A stretch of 64,000 nucleotides of DNA from Theocolax elegans (Eukaryota > Arthropoda > Insecta > Hymenoptera > Cerocephalidae). Positions 23,061 through 38,000 of the stretch are shown here, in pieces. A program made the position numbers and the translations under genes. The notes under the pieces were generated by a model. The model saw nothing but the letters and a program-made list of their open reading frames with translations, was not told where the DNA came from and did not search any database. The stretch spans positions 47,991,466 through 48,055,465 of the forward strand of contig CM047431.1 in assembly GCA_026168455.1 (NCBI GenBank), given 5' to 3'. How positions within the stretch are numbered: position 1 is the first letter of the stretch; the number at the start of each line of letters is the position of its first letter.

Positions 23061-26000
23061 CTAGTCGTCTTTAGAGACTACAGTGCCCATAGCAGTTATC
23101 AAATTCCGTTTGGAATCCCTCTTAAAGATACCGAGGAGACTGCTACGCAATCGCGCGTAGATCTCTTTGCGCACGGTTGCCGTGAATTTGGTGACGAGGC
23201 AGCCGATTGCCGCCGAGGCGAAGATTAAATTGTAAAACAGCACCAACTTGAAATTCCCCAACCATTCGATTTGTCCGAAATCTCCCAACAAGTCAAAGTT
23301 TGTCATGCCTGTAATTGTAAACCAGATAATTCTTTTATTATATAATAAATTACACCCACCTTATCGACCGAGCTGATCAAAGAATTCAATTATAATTTAT
23401 GAAAATATTATATAGTATTTACAAAATTTCAAATTAAAATACAATCGCGTCGTTTCGATTTAATCCCTTACCAAAAATGTGAAGCGGTCATAACGTAATC
23501 AACAATTTGTAAGGAATTTCATGGAAGTACTGTCACATTTTATAAATTATAATTCAATCCTTTGATTATTCTACTCGGTAGGTAACGATCAGAAATGATT
23601 GCTAAAAAAGATTCAATGAAATTAATAAAAATGATATAGTTTCTAATATTCTACCCACTCTAAATTCCATAATATAAAAATTAACGGTAGGGTATGTAAA
23701 TCGAAAACTACACTTTACGATAAAAACAAGATGTGAGAGTTGTACCTTAAAAAGTGTAAGATATGTCAGAAGAGCAAATAATGATCACACTTTAATGCAA
23801 TATTAACGTAGCAATATTATTATTATTGTTGTTGTTGTTGTTGGTGTTGTTGTTATTATTATATCTATATTATTTATTAAATAAATATTTTAATTGATAC
23901 TATAGTTCTATAATGTTTTGATATTAAAAATATCTAGCATACTTTTCACACGTTTCACGATATGAATTAATTTAGTTAAAAAATATTAAATCCATTATTT
24001 ACAATATCTATTATAGAATTCTCGAAATTGTATACTTATCAAAAGTGAAATTATCAGATTTTGCAGTTTTCGTAAAGTGTAAAGTTAAGTAATGGATAAA
24101 TAAAAGAGTAGTAACAAAGTGTTGAAACATAAAATGAAAGCTAAACAAACCAAGTATTCGAGAGAGTAGGGGCAGAGCTGAGCTGAGTACGAGTAATAGG
24201 GCACAGTTGGCTATCAGGTGGGTAAGAGGTGTGGAATGAAGTCGTGGACGGACTCTTTTAACGCCTGGCAACGTGTAGAGCCCAACGGCGCTCGTGACCG
24301 CCAAGTACAGAATAACAGCTACCTCGATCGTAGCACCGATCGGACCAAGCTTCGACGGCGAGGTGACGCCCAACGTGAATTGCTGTAAAAGAATATCAAA
24401 GTTTTAGACGAATTGTTTTTTTAAATAAAAGAGAGGATGAGAAAAGGTAAATAAAATAAAATGAGAAATAGAATAAAATAACGTACTCGTGTACTGAGTG
24501 GCAGAGCTTTGATCCCCACGAGGAGTTGCAGGGTATTCTGGAGAGCGAGGAGAGCCGTGGCAGTGGAGAAGACGAGTAAAGCGAGCATCGCTGCTGGATA
24601 AAGAAGACTTCGACGGACCCACCAAGTGCGTCGCTGTTCGTCCAAGGTGCGTCGACGGTTTCGTATATCTTCGAGTCGTTGGGCGAGGCCTCGTTGTAAC
24701 GCACCGTTTCGCAAGCACATCAGCCCTGGATTCAATCGAAGCGGCTCGTCTTCGTCGTCCTCGCTCGCCATTAGATTACCGCATCCGGGTGGTGACATCG
24801 GCACCGGCGATACGTACGATTTACCGGTCGCTCGTGCGTGATCTAACCTGTACACGCATGCATTCATTAATGTTTTTTTTTTACTCTCGACGACGACGAC
24901 AAAAATGTGTTAGTCGAATATTTTGTTCGATACGTACAAAATATTATTTGTTTAAAACTAAAATAGTTATTTTCGATGCACATCAAGTGCGCAAAAAAAA
25001 ATAATTGAAAGTCTAGATAACTTATGAATAATTTATTTTTTAAAAGAAAGCGAGATATATACTTTTTTATCTGAAGTTTCTTTTTTTGCTAGTTTATTCG
25101 AAATAGGTGACGAAAATTAAATTTTACTTACTCGTTGTTAAATACGTTATTATTGTTATTTTAAATTTAATTTTTTTCAAACTTAATAAACAATTGCTTT
25201 ATGTTCATCGTAAGATACGAAATGTTCGAAAGATTTTTTAAAACAATTTTCTGAATTAATATGAATAACTTTTCTTATTTATTGTACACTCACCTTCGTT
25301 GAATGCAGTCCTCCTCCAGTCGATAAGCGAAAAATTCCTCGTCCAAATTTTTTAAAAACTGAGGTTTCACTAGGAATGAACCAACGACGCCGAACAATCT
25401 AACGAATCCTATTGGCGTGCACACTGTAATGTTAACATCATCAATGAATATCATGGTTAATTCGATCGGTACAATTGAAAAAAGTATGTTACTTAACAAG
25501 ATCAAAGTGAAAAGGACGTATCTCAGAAATGTGTCTTAAAAAGACGTACCCTCAATAGAAATAAAAGTCAGTAAATAAAACTTGAACAATGTTAGACATA
25601 AAAAATTATTAATAATTTAAAGTAGTTTATTCTAACGACTCCTGGTAGTCAATGTACAGTAATATTATGAAATTCAAATTTTCTTACTCGGTTTAGTAAG
25701 TTGACAAAAATTCGTTAATATTTTTATTCATTTAAATAATAGTTAAAACGTGTCAATAGTAGTAATAGTAATTTTTTTATTTTTAAGTTTTTTTTTAAGA
25801 TTTTTGTTCTATTATCGTTGATAGTTATTGGACCTTTTGTAAATGAAAATGACGAATTGACACACATAATGAAAAAATTACTGTGCTTCGAAAATATTAA
25901 AAAAATCTTACCGTATCAATACCATTTTCAATTCGAAAATTACAAATTTTTATTTATATTATAACATTGTTTTAATAAATTAAAATTAACTTGTCCGACG

Positions 26001-29000
26001 AATCAACGTGTCCAGATAAAGTTTAAAAATCAATTAAATTTCTATTTATGATGATAAATAATTTTTCAAAAAGCTAGGTTGATACATTTCTTTCTTGCTA
26101 GATTTGAACTGATAGAGTCTATTTTTAGTTTTGAATATCCCATGTTTAAAACTATTAAAAAATTATGATTGTCTCTGCATTAATATGACTTCCATTACTT
26201 CGACGACAACGTATAAAAAAATACCAAAAGATAAGTTCACTTTTTAAATTTTCAAAGTGCAATTTCTAAAGAATATGATAGTACATTTTGGGTTTACCCT
26301 CTCATTTTTGCGAATACAGAAGAACGTTAACACAAACAAAATTATTAGTATCTAACATAAATCAGAATACACAAATTAATAAAAATTGGTTTTAAAATTC
26401 ACGAAATTAATGAACGTAAAATTATAATTATATTAATTATACGATTTTTTTTTATTATGAGCAATAAGTCGTTTAAGGTTTATTAGTTATCAACAATTAT
26501 AACAATTATTAGAAGTATTCATAGTTAAATATTAAATGTATCATTAAGCGGAATAGGTACTTCTTAATTTATTTTACGCGCCACCAGTTTAAAACCTTTT
26601 CTTTTATTGCGTTACCTTCATTGACTTTGTAATTTTTAAACAACGATACTATGTTAATCACATACCTACATTAATAAGATATGTATGTAACTATATTTTA
26701 TTAAATATAATTAGTTGCGTAAATAACATTTGAATTTAGCCTAATTTGTATCGTTAATTTCAAACGTTTCACCGATTATTTAAAAAAAAATAAGGTTCCA
26801 TTTATTGGGGACACAGGAAGAGAAAAATAAAAATTGAATTAAATATGTTATCGAGAAGGTTGTGCAGACTTGACAAATTGTATGCGACAAAAATATTAAA
26901 TAAAATAATATTAAGGGGATGTCGGACTCAGAAAATGATAATTTTTAATATTTTTTTATAAACAAAACGATAAATTTTTGAAAAAGTCGTGAACGCCATG
27001 CCCTTAGATATCTTGTAAACAGTATACTTAAATTTTATCAGATTTTTAAATTTGTAAATTATTTCTGATTTTTGCGTTGAAAATTCATGCCTTTTTAGAC
27101 CAATAATTACTGACCGAAAATTGTTTATTCATTTATTATTAACAAATTTATTTTTTCTTAAAAAATCGAAACGCCATGCCCTCGCCTTTGTTTTAAACTA
27201 CTCATATGAATTTTTTCAAATTTTTAAATCAATATTTCCAATATAATTCTTACGTTGAAAGGTGTAGATCCTTGTAACTTGGGTCCAACATCCCGTTAAA
27301 TTAATAGAATAAAGAAAATTAACGAATTTTAAACTGTCAACAACGACGAAATATCACGATATTATTTATATAAATATTAGATAATGCAAAATAGAAGCGC
27401 CAATCCTGTATTGTAAATATTGACAATCTCTAACAAGAGATTAATAGTTTCAGGTATTGAACCAATAAGTTCTTTAAATTATCCCCGAACGTTAAAATTC
27501 AACTTTTATTACACCTCCATTAGAACGATCGGTTCCTCGAATAATCCTAAGTGGTAATAACCGTTTAAATTTAAAATAGTTGTACACCACTCAAAATTCA
27601 AAGTAACGGTTAATAAATCCTCAAGCAACTTCCAGAAAACTCGGTGGTGATTACACCTAATAAGTCTTACAACGAAAATCTAAGTTAGACCGATTGGTTA
27701 AATGCACAGAACAGAAAAGGGACAGTCCTGTAAAAGGGATGTGTTCAAAAGGCTCGTTGGGTATATATAGAGGAACCCCCACAGAAAATTCACTTAGTTG
27801 CTGAATTTTGAAGACTCGTGACGAATCCAATCGATTCCTTTTTTAACTTCCTTCGTATATATCAAGAACGCGTGTGAAATAAATAAATTTGTTCGTAACA
27901 AACGTCGACGATACGATAAATAATAGAAAAATAAAATAGATAATTAAATTAACAGATAATGGGGAGAAGAAAGAGTAACAGAAAACCACCGCCCAGGCGT
28001 AAAGCCATCGTACCACTGGACACACTGTTCGATTGTCCCTTTTGCAACCACGAAAAGGCGTGCGAGGTCAAAATGTAAATATACCCACAAAATAAAAATA
28101 GTAATTACTTTATTTATCTCTAAAAATAAAATAATACGTGTAAATAATAATGTTGAAATCCAACAGGGACAAGGAACGTAAAACAGCGCGAATAACATGC
28201 CGAATTTGCTTGGAAGATTATCAAACTACGATAAACCTCTTGTCAGAACCTCTCGATGTTTACAACGATTGGATTGACGCTTGCGACGCTACGAATTAAT
28301 TATCGTTTATTAATATTTAGTTTCACGCGAATCTATACTAATACGACATTGTTGATACATTACACCGACATTACCAATCGAAATCTCGTGCACTTGATGG
28401 AATAATTGTAATTTAAAAATTTTTACTTTTAATCTTATATCGTGTAATATAAGTTGACCCAACGAGATATCTCGTCGCTATGATTATATTTATATAAATA
28501 TATTTTGTAACGTTTCGGTCGCATTATTGTCTGGCTTATTTTATTGTTAATGACTATCCAAATATTACGTGTAAAGTATAATGAACTTACGTAGCAGCAT
28601 AACGACCCCGACGAATGACACGCAGGAGTATAAAAATGGTAAATAATAACTCCATAAATCTGAAATTAGACATATACGTATCAATCAATGTAAGGATAAT
28701 GAATTGTCTATAATAAAAATTACGGTACATTTTTTCGTTGTATACACCGGTTAACTTATTTTCCCATAACAATCCTTTTGCGGTGTGATTTTTTTTCATT
28801 TTTTCCAACATGATTTTTAATTGTGAGAGAACAAGTGATCCAATAATAATAATTTTTTTCAATATAAATTTGTTACATTTGTAGATACAGTACAGCAGTT
28901 TGTAAGGGACTTTTTCTTCCGCGGTATATAAATGTATGAATAAATATTATTGTACTTTAATACAAAAATATATCGAATAATAATAAAAGTGTAATTTATA

Positions 29001-32000
29001 TAGGAATTTTTGGAATATACGATATACACTTGTCATCGAGTCAAAGAAATAAATAATAAAAATTAATTTATCTATCGAAATTTTAATTTAATCATCAAAT
29101 TCAAATATTATATTATTTTTTTATAGATTAGCTATGGGTTGGCATATAACGAAAAAATTCAACACGGTGAACTTGGAATTTTGAGTTAGATGTAATGTTG
29201 GAGAAAAATTAGGTTAACTCCTGACGACATCGAGATCGTTAACAAGAAACTTTTTCATAAAATTTAAACCAAGTGCTATTGGTAAACTAATCGAATGTTC
29301 CAGGTTCACCGCGTAAATTATATACTTTATAAGGAAATAATCTCCGTACGGTAATAAATGAATAAACTTACTGAGTAAAGTGTGAACGCTCGATTTCTGT
29401 CGATCGAGAATAGCCGATAAAATATAAGTCATACCTAAAACCATTGCACCCAATAGGCACAATACTGTCACAGTTTCGTAAACCCTTGCCATGACACCCT
29501 GTAGTGAAAATAAAAAATAAACAACGATTAATTACGATGCAACTAATAAATTCATTTCGACCTGTACGTTGTAAAACTTACTTTTCTGTATCCAACGAAA
29601 CCCTCAGATTCGGTGAAAAGGTAAGCGAACGGCAAAAACACGAAGAGCGACAGATTTGAGAATAAAAATATGATGTTCCATAATCCTGTAAATAATAATA
29701 ATAATACAATACAAATTAAGCAAAAAAAGTAATAAAATAAAAATGTATAAAGTAGTTTTTCTTTTAAAAAGTTTTTTATAAAAAAAGAAGAAAAATATCG
29801 CTCCGGTTTATCAATAAGTAAATATGTATGATCAAGATTATAGTCAATAGAGTCAATATATTACAATCTTTATCGGTACGATTGTGATTATAAAAATAAT
29901 ACAGTGATTTTTAGAACTTTGCACCCGCGGCTCATGAATAACTCACGGCATAACGGAAAAAATAATAACAATAACGTATCGAGAGGACGTACACGTAACA
30001 AGCGTGAAAATGTAATTTTAATAAAATGAGGATGCTGACATGTGTGTGTGAGTTATAAGTAGATCGTTAAAAAAAATAGAATAAAAATTTTTAAATTAAA
30101 TTTTAAATTTTAGAATAAAAATTTTTAAATTTTTGGTTGACAAATTAAAAAAAAAATTAAGTATGGCTACACCATGTACGACGTCCCGTAAGAGAAAAGC
30201 TAAGAGAGTGTATCGTATTAAAAGATAAACTTAACATTATTTACACGTGAAAATTGTCGTTCTCGTATAAAAAGCAAATAAAAAAAGAAAAGAAGAGGAA
30301 TAAGGCATACCTTGTATGAGAGAGCTATTAAGCCACTGTACATAGTAGCTGTTGGGGTAAAGTACAAGGACTTCGTTACTGGCGATCGAGACCGGCAATA
30401 AGAGGCTGGCGCCGATCGACACCGCGAGTGCGACCGCGCAAAGCCAAAGGCTGATTCTGTAAACCGTGGCTTCATCCTCGTCGACTGCTAAATAATCCTC
30501 ACCTCCTCTCCAACGGAAACGCGCTATCAGCGCGTAGCTCGATATGTACAACACGAGGAATAGTAGCAGCCAGATCTGCAATTTTATATTTCGTTAAATA
30601 ACATCTATCAAATTAATGTAATATATGTATATGTATGTATGTATGTACATAGAGAAAAATTTCTGATAAATTTGACCCTGGTGTTCTAGTAAAAGTGGGA
30701 CTAAGGACACAGTAGGGTAAAAAATACCCAGTTTTCAAATAAATTTTAACGGAGCAGCAGTGTCCATATTTATCGCTATCGCTCATCATAACTATTTCAC
30801 CCTTTTGTCCTCAACTAAAATTTTATATTTCTCGGTCGAAAAATCAACGAACACTATATGAATTTTCCATCTTTGCACACCAAAATTTTGGTTTTCTCAA
30901 AATAAAGAGTGAATATAAAAAAAAACAGTCAAGCAACTTTAATTAAGTGTATATTACTATTTAAAAAAAACTTTATAAATATTATAAATTATATCTTTTT
31001 ACTGATTTTTATCGTTTTCAAATTTATAAATTGAGAATTACCAAATTTCGTTTGAGTATGTAACGATTAAAACTTTAATAGCATGGTACTAAAAAGGTCT
31101 TTTTAAAACCTCGAAGAGGATATCAAGTTCCTTTTGTTAATATCCAAATCATTTTTCGACTGACAAGTATTATTTTTAAAATACACATTTTTTAATATAT
31201 TAACACAGGAAAATAAAGGTATTTCGTCCCTCTTTCAAATTGATATTGGGTTTTTACCTATACCTATACAATGTATATAATATATCTTTATAATTATAAT
31301 TATAATTCATAAGTATTCACGAAAAAAAGTTTACAGTTATAAATAGATAATATTGTATACCAATGTGTAAGATATATTGTTACATTAGCTTAATATTTTG
31401 ATATGTCACCGAAATAGTATAGGAGAATGAAGGAAAATACGTGGCAGGACATTTACTTTAGTACCCGAAATATAAAAATTTTAACACGAAATAGTGCATT
31501 ATGTAACATTTGGCGTAAAAAGGAAAAGTATAAGATGTACCCTTACTTTTGTTGACATCATGTATAAAAGAAACAATATCTATAAATGTATAGGGGAAAA
31601 CGTCGCTGAGAACCCATAAAGCTCATCCATTGTCATTTTTACAATTATCTGTACATATACTTACAAAAAATTGAATATTTTAACGTTTAAAAAAATATAT
31701 ATCCATTATATATATACACACTCAAGTTTTCAATATAAGTATACACATAGCTCGAATGCATGTTTCGGGCCGGTGTTCTCCTTATATACCGTCTAACAAA
31801 TTTTCTACAAGATATCTTCTCTCTATAAATATATTTCTAATTAATTAAAGTACTGACGCACGACTCTACTCGAACGTAATGTATTCAATATGTTTGCCAG
31901 GTTTGCCAGGATACAAAATTTACGTGAATCGTTTCTTAATGCGCTTGCACACATAGGTATATATATACATAATGCCTATACTCTCTCTCCAGGGAAATCA

Positions 32001-35000
32001 ATTTGTTGGCGTGTAAACTTAATGCGAGCTATCGCGACACGATACAAGTGAGTTCAAGGCTTCGTCGTTAAGGTTCACATATCATTTTTTTTTCTTTCGT
32101 TTATAAATCGTTTTAACGAAAAAAAAAAATAATAATTTTTTTTAAATATGCATATCAACGAAAATTCGTTAGTAATTTTGAATTATTATTTAACAATCTA
32201 TAATATGTGATATACCCGATTTTGAGGGGACGAAAATTCTGCCGTTTACACGTATAAGAAAAAAGTAAAATAATATATGACTCTTCGCTCTTTTTCCACG
32301 GTGTACGATACGATACACTTCAGTTTTAAACGGATACATATTTAATAATTAATTTTATTTATTTTTAAGACTCAGAAAAAATGTAACATTTAAAAAAAAA
32401 ATAGGAATATTAATTTACATATAGTTAATAATCGTACGTGATAGTATTTAAATACATTTGCAATGCAATTTCACATTGTAAAGAAAAATAAGCACGGTAA
32501 AGCTAATACGGTAATAGACATGTTACTAGGGCACGAAATCATATATGGATAATGTAAATCGGTTAGTCAATGTGCGCAAGTCAAATCTGACTACTTCTTA
32601 TCTGGAGTTTACCTTGTGTCACAAAGATTAAATTTAAACGAATGAACATAATATTTTATACCTATTGATAAATTCGAATTTCGAATAAAATAATATTTTA
32701 ATTGCAAATACGTAATTTTACTAATATTCCTATTTTTTTTTCTCGTATTGATTGTTGAATCGTAAAAAGAAAATACGAGATCAAATAACTATAAAATATA
32801 AATGTATGTGTAGTAAAAGTCATAAATTTCATCAGGAAAATTAATTGATTTCGATACGTTGCTAGCGTGTGCTACAAAATTCATTGGTTGACTCTTACAA
32901 TTAATTCTGCGTATACGTAAATATAGCAAGGAGAAAGAGAGATAAAAGAAACGTGAAACAATCGTAATTCGAATGCAAATTACCGTCGCACATGTTTCGG
33001 AACGTAGCTAATATAAATATTTCGATGTCGACGTTTATACCTATAGCAACCTGCAAATTTTATTTCGGTGCATCTTCTCTTCTAATTACGTTCATTGAAA
33101 CCAAAAAAATCCACTTATCAACTATACACATATGTTTTACTCATAAGTTCTTAGTTAACTGTATTTTAAACTGCGAATTTTAGTAACATTAGTTAATTTA
33201 ATTAATGTCAAATATACTTACTAATCAATCTAGATTAAGAGGATGTCGGACTCAGAAAATGGTCATTTTTAATATTTTTTTATAAACAAAAGAATAAATT
33301 TTTGAAAAAATCCTGAACGCCATGCCTTTAGGCATGTTTTACACACTATACTCAAATTTTTTCACATTTTTAAATTTGTAATTTAATCCTTATTTTTGCG
33401 TTGAAAATTTATGCCTTTTTAGACCAATAATTACCGACCAAAAATTGTTTATTTAATAATTATTAACAAATTTATTTTTTCTTAAAAAATCAAAACGTAA
33501 TGCCCTCGCTTTTGTTTTAAACTACCTATATGAATTTTTTCAGACTTTTAATTCATTATTTCCAATATAATTCTTATGTTGAAAGGTGTAGATCCCTGTA
33601 ACTTGGGTCCGACGTCCCGTTAAGTCGTACTCTTACCAAATTATTTGATGTTTTACAATTTGAGATAGCCACAATTTTGTACAAATAATTTGTTGCAAAT
33701 AAGTATATTTAAAAATATTATTACAATTATGTTATATGTATACAAGTGGGTTCAATATATTAATAGACATAATATATGTGTCGAAGTTTAGAGTTGAAAG
33801 TGTCGTAATTACTAATGGATACGAGCACGTACACACGCCATGAATAAAGTAAAGAGGCTTAATTGATTGCTCGCTTGCAATTATCGTATTGCACCGAGTA
33901 TAAAATTATACATGCAGACCTAAATTAAACGAATTACAAAATATACAATTGAACTTAGTCCTCAAAATAATATATAACACCCACACATTTTTATTTCTCA
34001 TACGTTACGTGTGTCATTTCATATTTGATGTTTCGTTAGTAAACAATTTATTTAATAGCCTATAGTTTTGTTTAGTAAAAAATAGAATATGAAAGAATTA
34101 ATTTATATATTTCTTGTGAGGATTAGCTAGATTTTTTGATAAAATAAAGAGAATTAAAAAAACATTTGCAAAACGAAGATTTGTAATAAAAATTGTATTT
34201 ATTAAATTGAAATTTTAACCATATACTAATAATTTTTCAGCATGTGTTTCATGATGCAGACGAGCATGTGTTTGTATAAACATTTTCTCACACAGTGGCA
34301 CTAAAGTTTTCATCTAAATACTGTTTTTACTTTGTAGAACACTCTCTTTGTGTCACTAAATTCGCCAACCTCTTTAGGGTAGACAAAAGATTTTTATTAA
34401 TTAATTAAGTAAACAAAACAGTTAATTTTCTTGAATTCAAATATATATAGCAGAAAATGTGCATCGTCCGTATTTGACGTTCCCTTGTTTATAATGAGGA
34501 AGTAATAGCGGAGATTTAAATCGACTTGGGACGAAATTTTTGTGTGTAAACATTGCACTGTTTATATTAGAAGTCTGAAGAAGATGATATTGACCACCAA
34601 AACATTACAACAGGAAAAAATGTGTTCAAATTTTTTACTTTTTCTCCTTCCTTTTCACAGCACCTGAAGCAAGTATAAATAATCTTGTAAGATTAAAAAG
34701 GTAAATAAAAAGATCTTCAAGAAATTAATGCAATTATTTAGCTATTTTTTTTTTACTTTTTAATAGTTAGTGAATTATCATCGTTCTGTACATATACTTA
34801 TATTTAATATCATTAATTTCAATTGTTGATCGTACATAAATTTACTACACTGAGAGAAGCCTTGTTGTAAATATTAGTACATCTATAAGAAAAATTACTA
34901 TGTTGTGTAGGTCAGGAAGGACAGACTCGCGCCGCTATAAAAATTGCTATGTAACATAGCAAATTTTAGTATAAACATAGTAATTTTTCATACATCAAGT

Positions 35001-38000
35001 AGCAAAAGATGCAATACCTATAGTGATTTTTGCTATAATTATATAAAAAATTATGATAGATCAAGTCTGTCCCTTTCGTTCAATGGTACATAGTGATTTT
35101 TACAATAACGTTTCTCTCCGTGTATATTTCTCGTGGTATTACTACATTTTTTAAATTTCCTTTTTATTACAAAAAATCTCAATAGTAAGAAAATTATCCT
35201 TTAACTTTTAGTTAACAATAGAAGAGTAAATATAAGGTGTGTATATATAGATATATATAGGAAATAATCAAATTTGACTTACAAGGAGACCCTCATATGT
35301 TTGGGAAACGGATCGTGCCCAGCTTGTAGTATATGTTTTCTAATATAAAAATATGAAAAAAGCCAGAGCCGCAGACTCTAACAATCGTTTTTTCAAAAGT
35401 TATACGCTGTTAAAGCAAAATTTCCAAAAAAAAGAGACTTTCCTTTAAACGCTTATAACTTCTGACCTATCTAATATTGACATTCAAACCAAAGTTTACT
35501 GAAAAACTGAGATAAAATAGATACATTTTAAAAAAAAGTACGTTCAAATCCGTTAAAATGGAGCAGAGTTATAGCCGAATTAAGAATTTAAAGAAATTTA
35601 GCTTAAAAAAATCAATAAAATTTGTACTGCTCAATTTTTGTTTAAAATTGCTTCTAATTCTTAATTTGGTTATAACTCTGCTCCATTTTAATGGATTTGA
35701 ACGTACTTTTTTTTAAAATGTATCTATTTTATCTCAGCTTTTCAGTAAACTTTGGTTTGAATGTCAATATTAGATAGGTCAGAAGTTATAAGCGTTTAAA
35801 GGAAAGTCTCTTTTCTTTGGAAATTTTGCTTTAACAGCGTATAACTTTTGAAAAAACGATTGTTAGAGTCTGCGGCTCTGGCCGTTTTCATATTTTTATA
35901 TTAGAAAACATATACTACAAGCTGGGCACGATCCGTTTCCCAAACATATGAGGGTCTCCTTGTTAGTCTACCGCTTTTGTGGGACTTCCCCAAGTTAATT
36001 CCTCACTTGTTGAGCTGCACTTCGCAACTGTATTTCAAACAGGTTCATTGCCAGGGACATGTGAAATCTTTGATATCTTCGACAAAATATGTTTGAAACA
36101 AGAATTAATGAAATAAAAGTGCGCCTATCAGTAAGTACGTTAATTTGATTCTTTTCAGCTGCAACATAGTGGTTTCTTATCAGTGAAATGACGTGGACAC
36201 GTTTGAACAACAAAAGAAAATTAATGAGCGTTTTTATCTCGTATGTATATTATTTCGCTTTAAAAGAAAATATTATTAGAATTTGCATATTTATTGTACA
36301 TTTTTTTAGAAGGTAATAATATATATATATATAGAGAGAGAGAGAGAGCATTCCACGTCAAGTGGTCCGATCAAAATTTTAAATTTTATCAAATTTTAGG
36401 TACACACTGGAAATGTTTTTCAGAAAACATAAAAAAATGTTTAGGTACTAGAATCTATTTGTTCAAAAGTTCTTCAACCTCATTAAATTTAATAATTTTG
36501 ATTGGACCACTTGACGTGGAATGCCAAATAGTTAATAATAAATAGTTATAAAAATAATAAATAGTTGATACATAATTTTTTTCTACTCGATAAATTTATA
36601 ATTCAATCAAGGACGTAAACAACATCAAGAGCTCTTGCAAACTGTTTTATCAAACTTTTACTCGTTGATGAAAAAAATGAAAATTGTTAGTAACACGTAC
36701 CGTTTATATTATATTTAAATTGGTGAGGTACACGCAAAAAATATATCTGGCTTTATTAAAAACTCGGATTGTTTTAAACGAAGATGTATACAGTTAATAC
36801 AAATACGTAACATATTTTACTTCTACGACCCTTTTCTTTTAAAAAAATTCAAACAAAAAAAATTAAAAGATAAAATTTGCATACGTAAATACATATACTG
36901 AGAAAAACAATATAATATTATATATTAAAATAATTCGTAGTAAAAATTATTATATTGTGTATAGGAAAAGTGTGATATACTCAAATTATGAGGGATTTTG
37001 TTACATTCACACTAAATATTACTATAGGTCTGGATAGTAAAAATTGTACTATAGTACAATTTATAAAATAAAGTTACAATATGTAATATGTAATGTTATA
37101 ATCAATCTTACTGAGTAGCAAATTTTACTATCACAATAACTAAAGTTCTTACATCCTATATAGTGAAATGTATACTACATATATTAACACTTGTCCTAAA
37201 AATTAGCTAATTTAAATAAAAATCTCATTGACTCAATTGTAGTGTTAATACTAAAAAATATTCATGTATTATTAGATTTAATTATTTTAAGCAAATGTCT
37301 CTCTGTTTTTTAGGTTGTATGGGATTTGAACAAAATTATTTAGAAATAATAACCATCATTTTATGGAATAATTTTTAATTAATTACAACTATTATATTTA
37401 CTAAAATATTTAAGAATTTTAGAAAAAATGTAAAATATGCTAGTACTAAAATAAAAGAATTTATAAAACGTTTTTTAACGAAAATTTAGTTATTCGATCA
37501 GAAATGACCAATAAGTTTATAATTACAATGGTTAAACAAAACAAATAATTTCGACTAACTTCACAATGATTAATTTCTACTAGGCTTAGAATTTAAAATA
37601 TTAAATAAATGTTTATCGATGCTGATGTCGACGTATGTTTATGTTATATATTCGTATCTCGATTTGTATAAAAAAAAGATGATTAAAAATTTATTTGGTA
37701 ATGACAATAAGAATAATGTTAATAAATAACGAGTATATCATTTTATATAACATTCCAACGCTTCACATTTTTATATCATTATTTAACGATGACTTTAACG
37801 ATTTTCAAACGATTTTAATTAAAAATAAGTTAAAAATAAAGTTAAAAATTATATAATTTTTTATCATTTTACCTAAATAATCTGTAAATAATTGTCAAGT
37901 CGGGTATCGAAATAAAAAATATAGAATATGTTCTACTCGGGTTGAGTTTGATGCCATACATTATAGCGAAAAATGGCCACAAATGTGAGTTTAGATTGAG

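Noticed and set aside
28591..28862. Longer reading frame (91 codons) as a separate small gene
   Set aside because: Only 28591-28659 is coding, in a different frame, as lilipod exon 5 ([11 protein letters not shown]); the longer frame is a shadow over the exon and intron.
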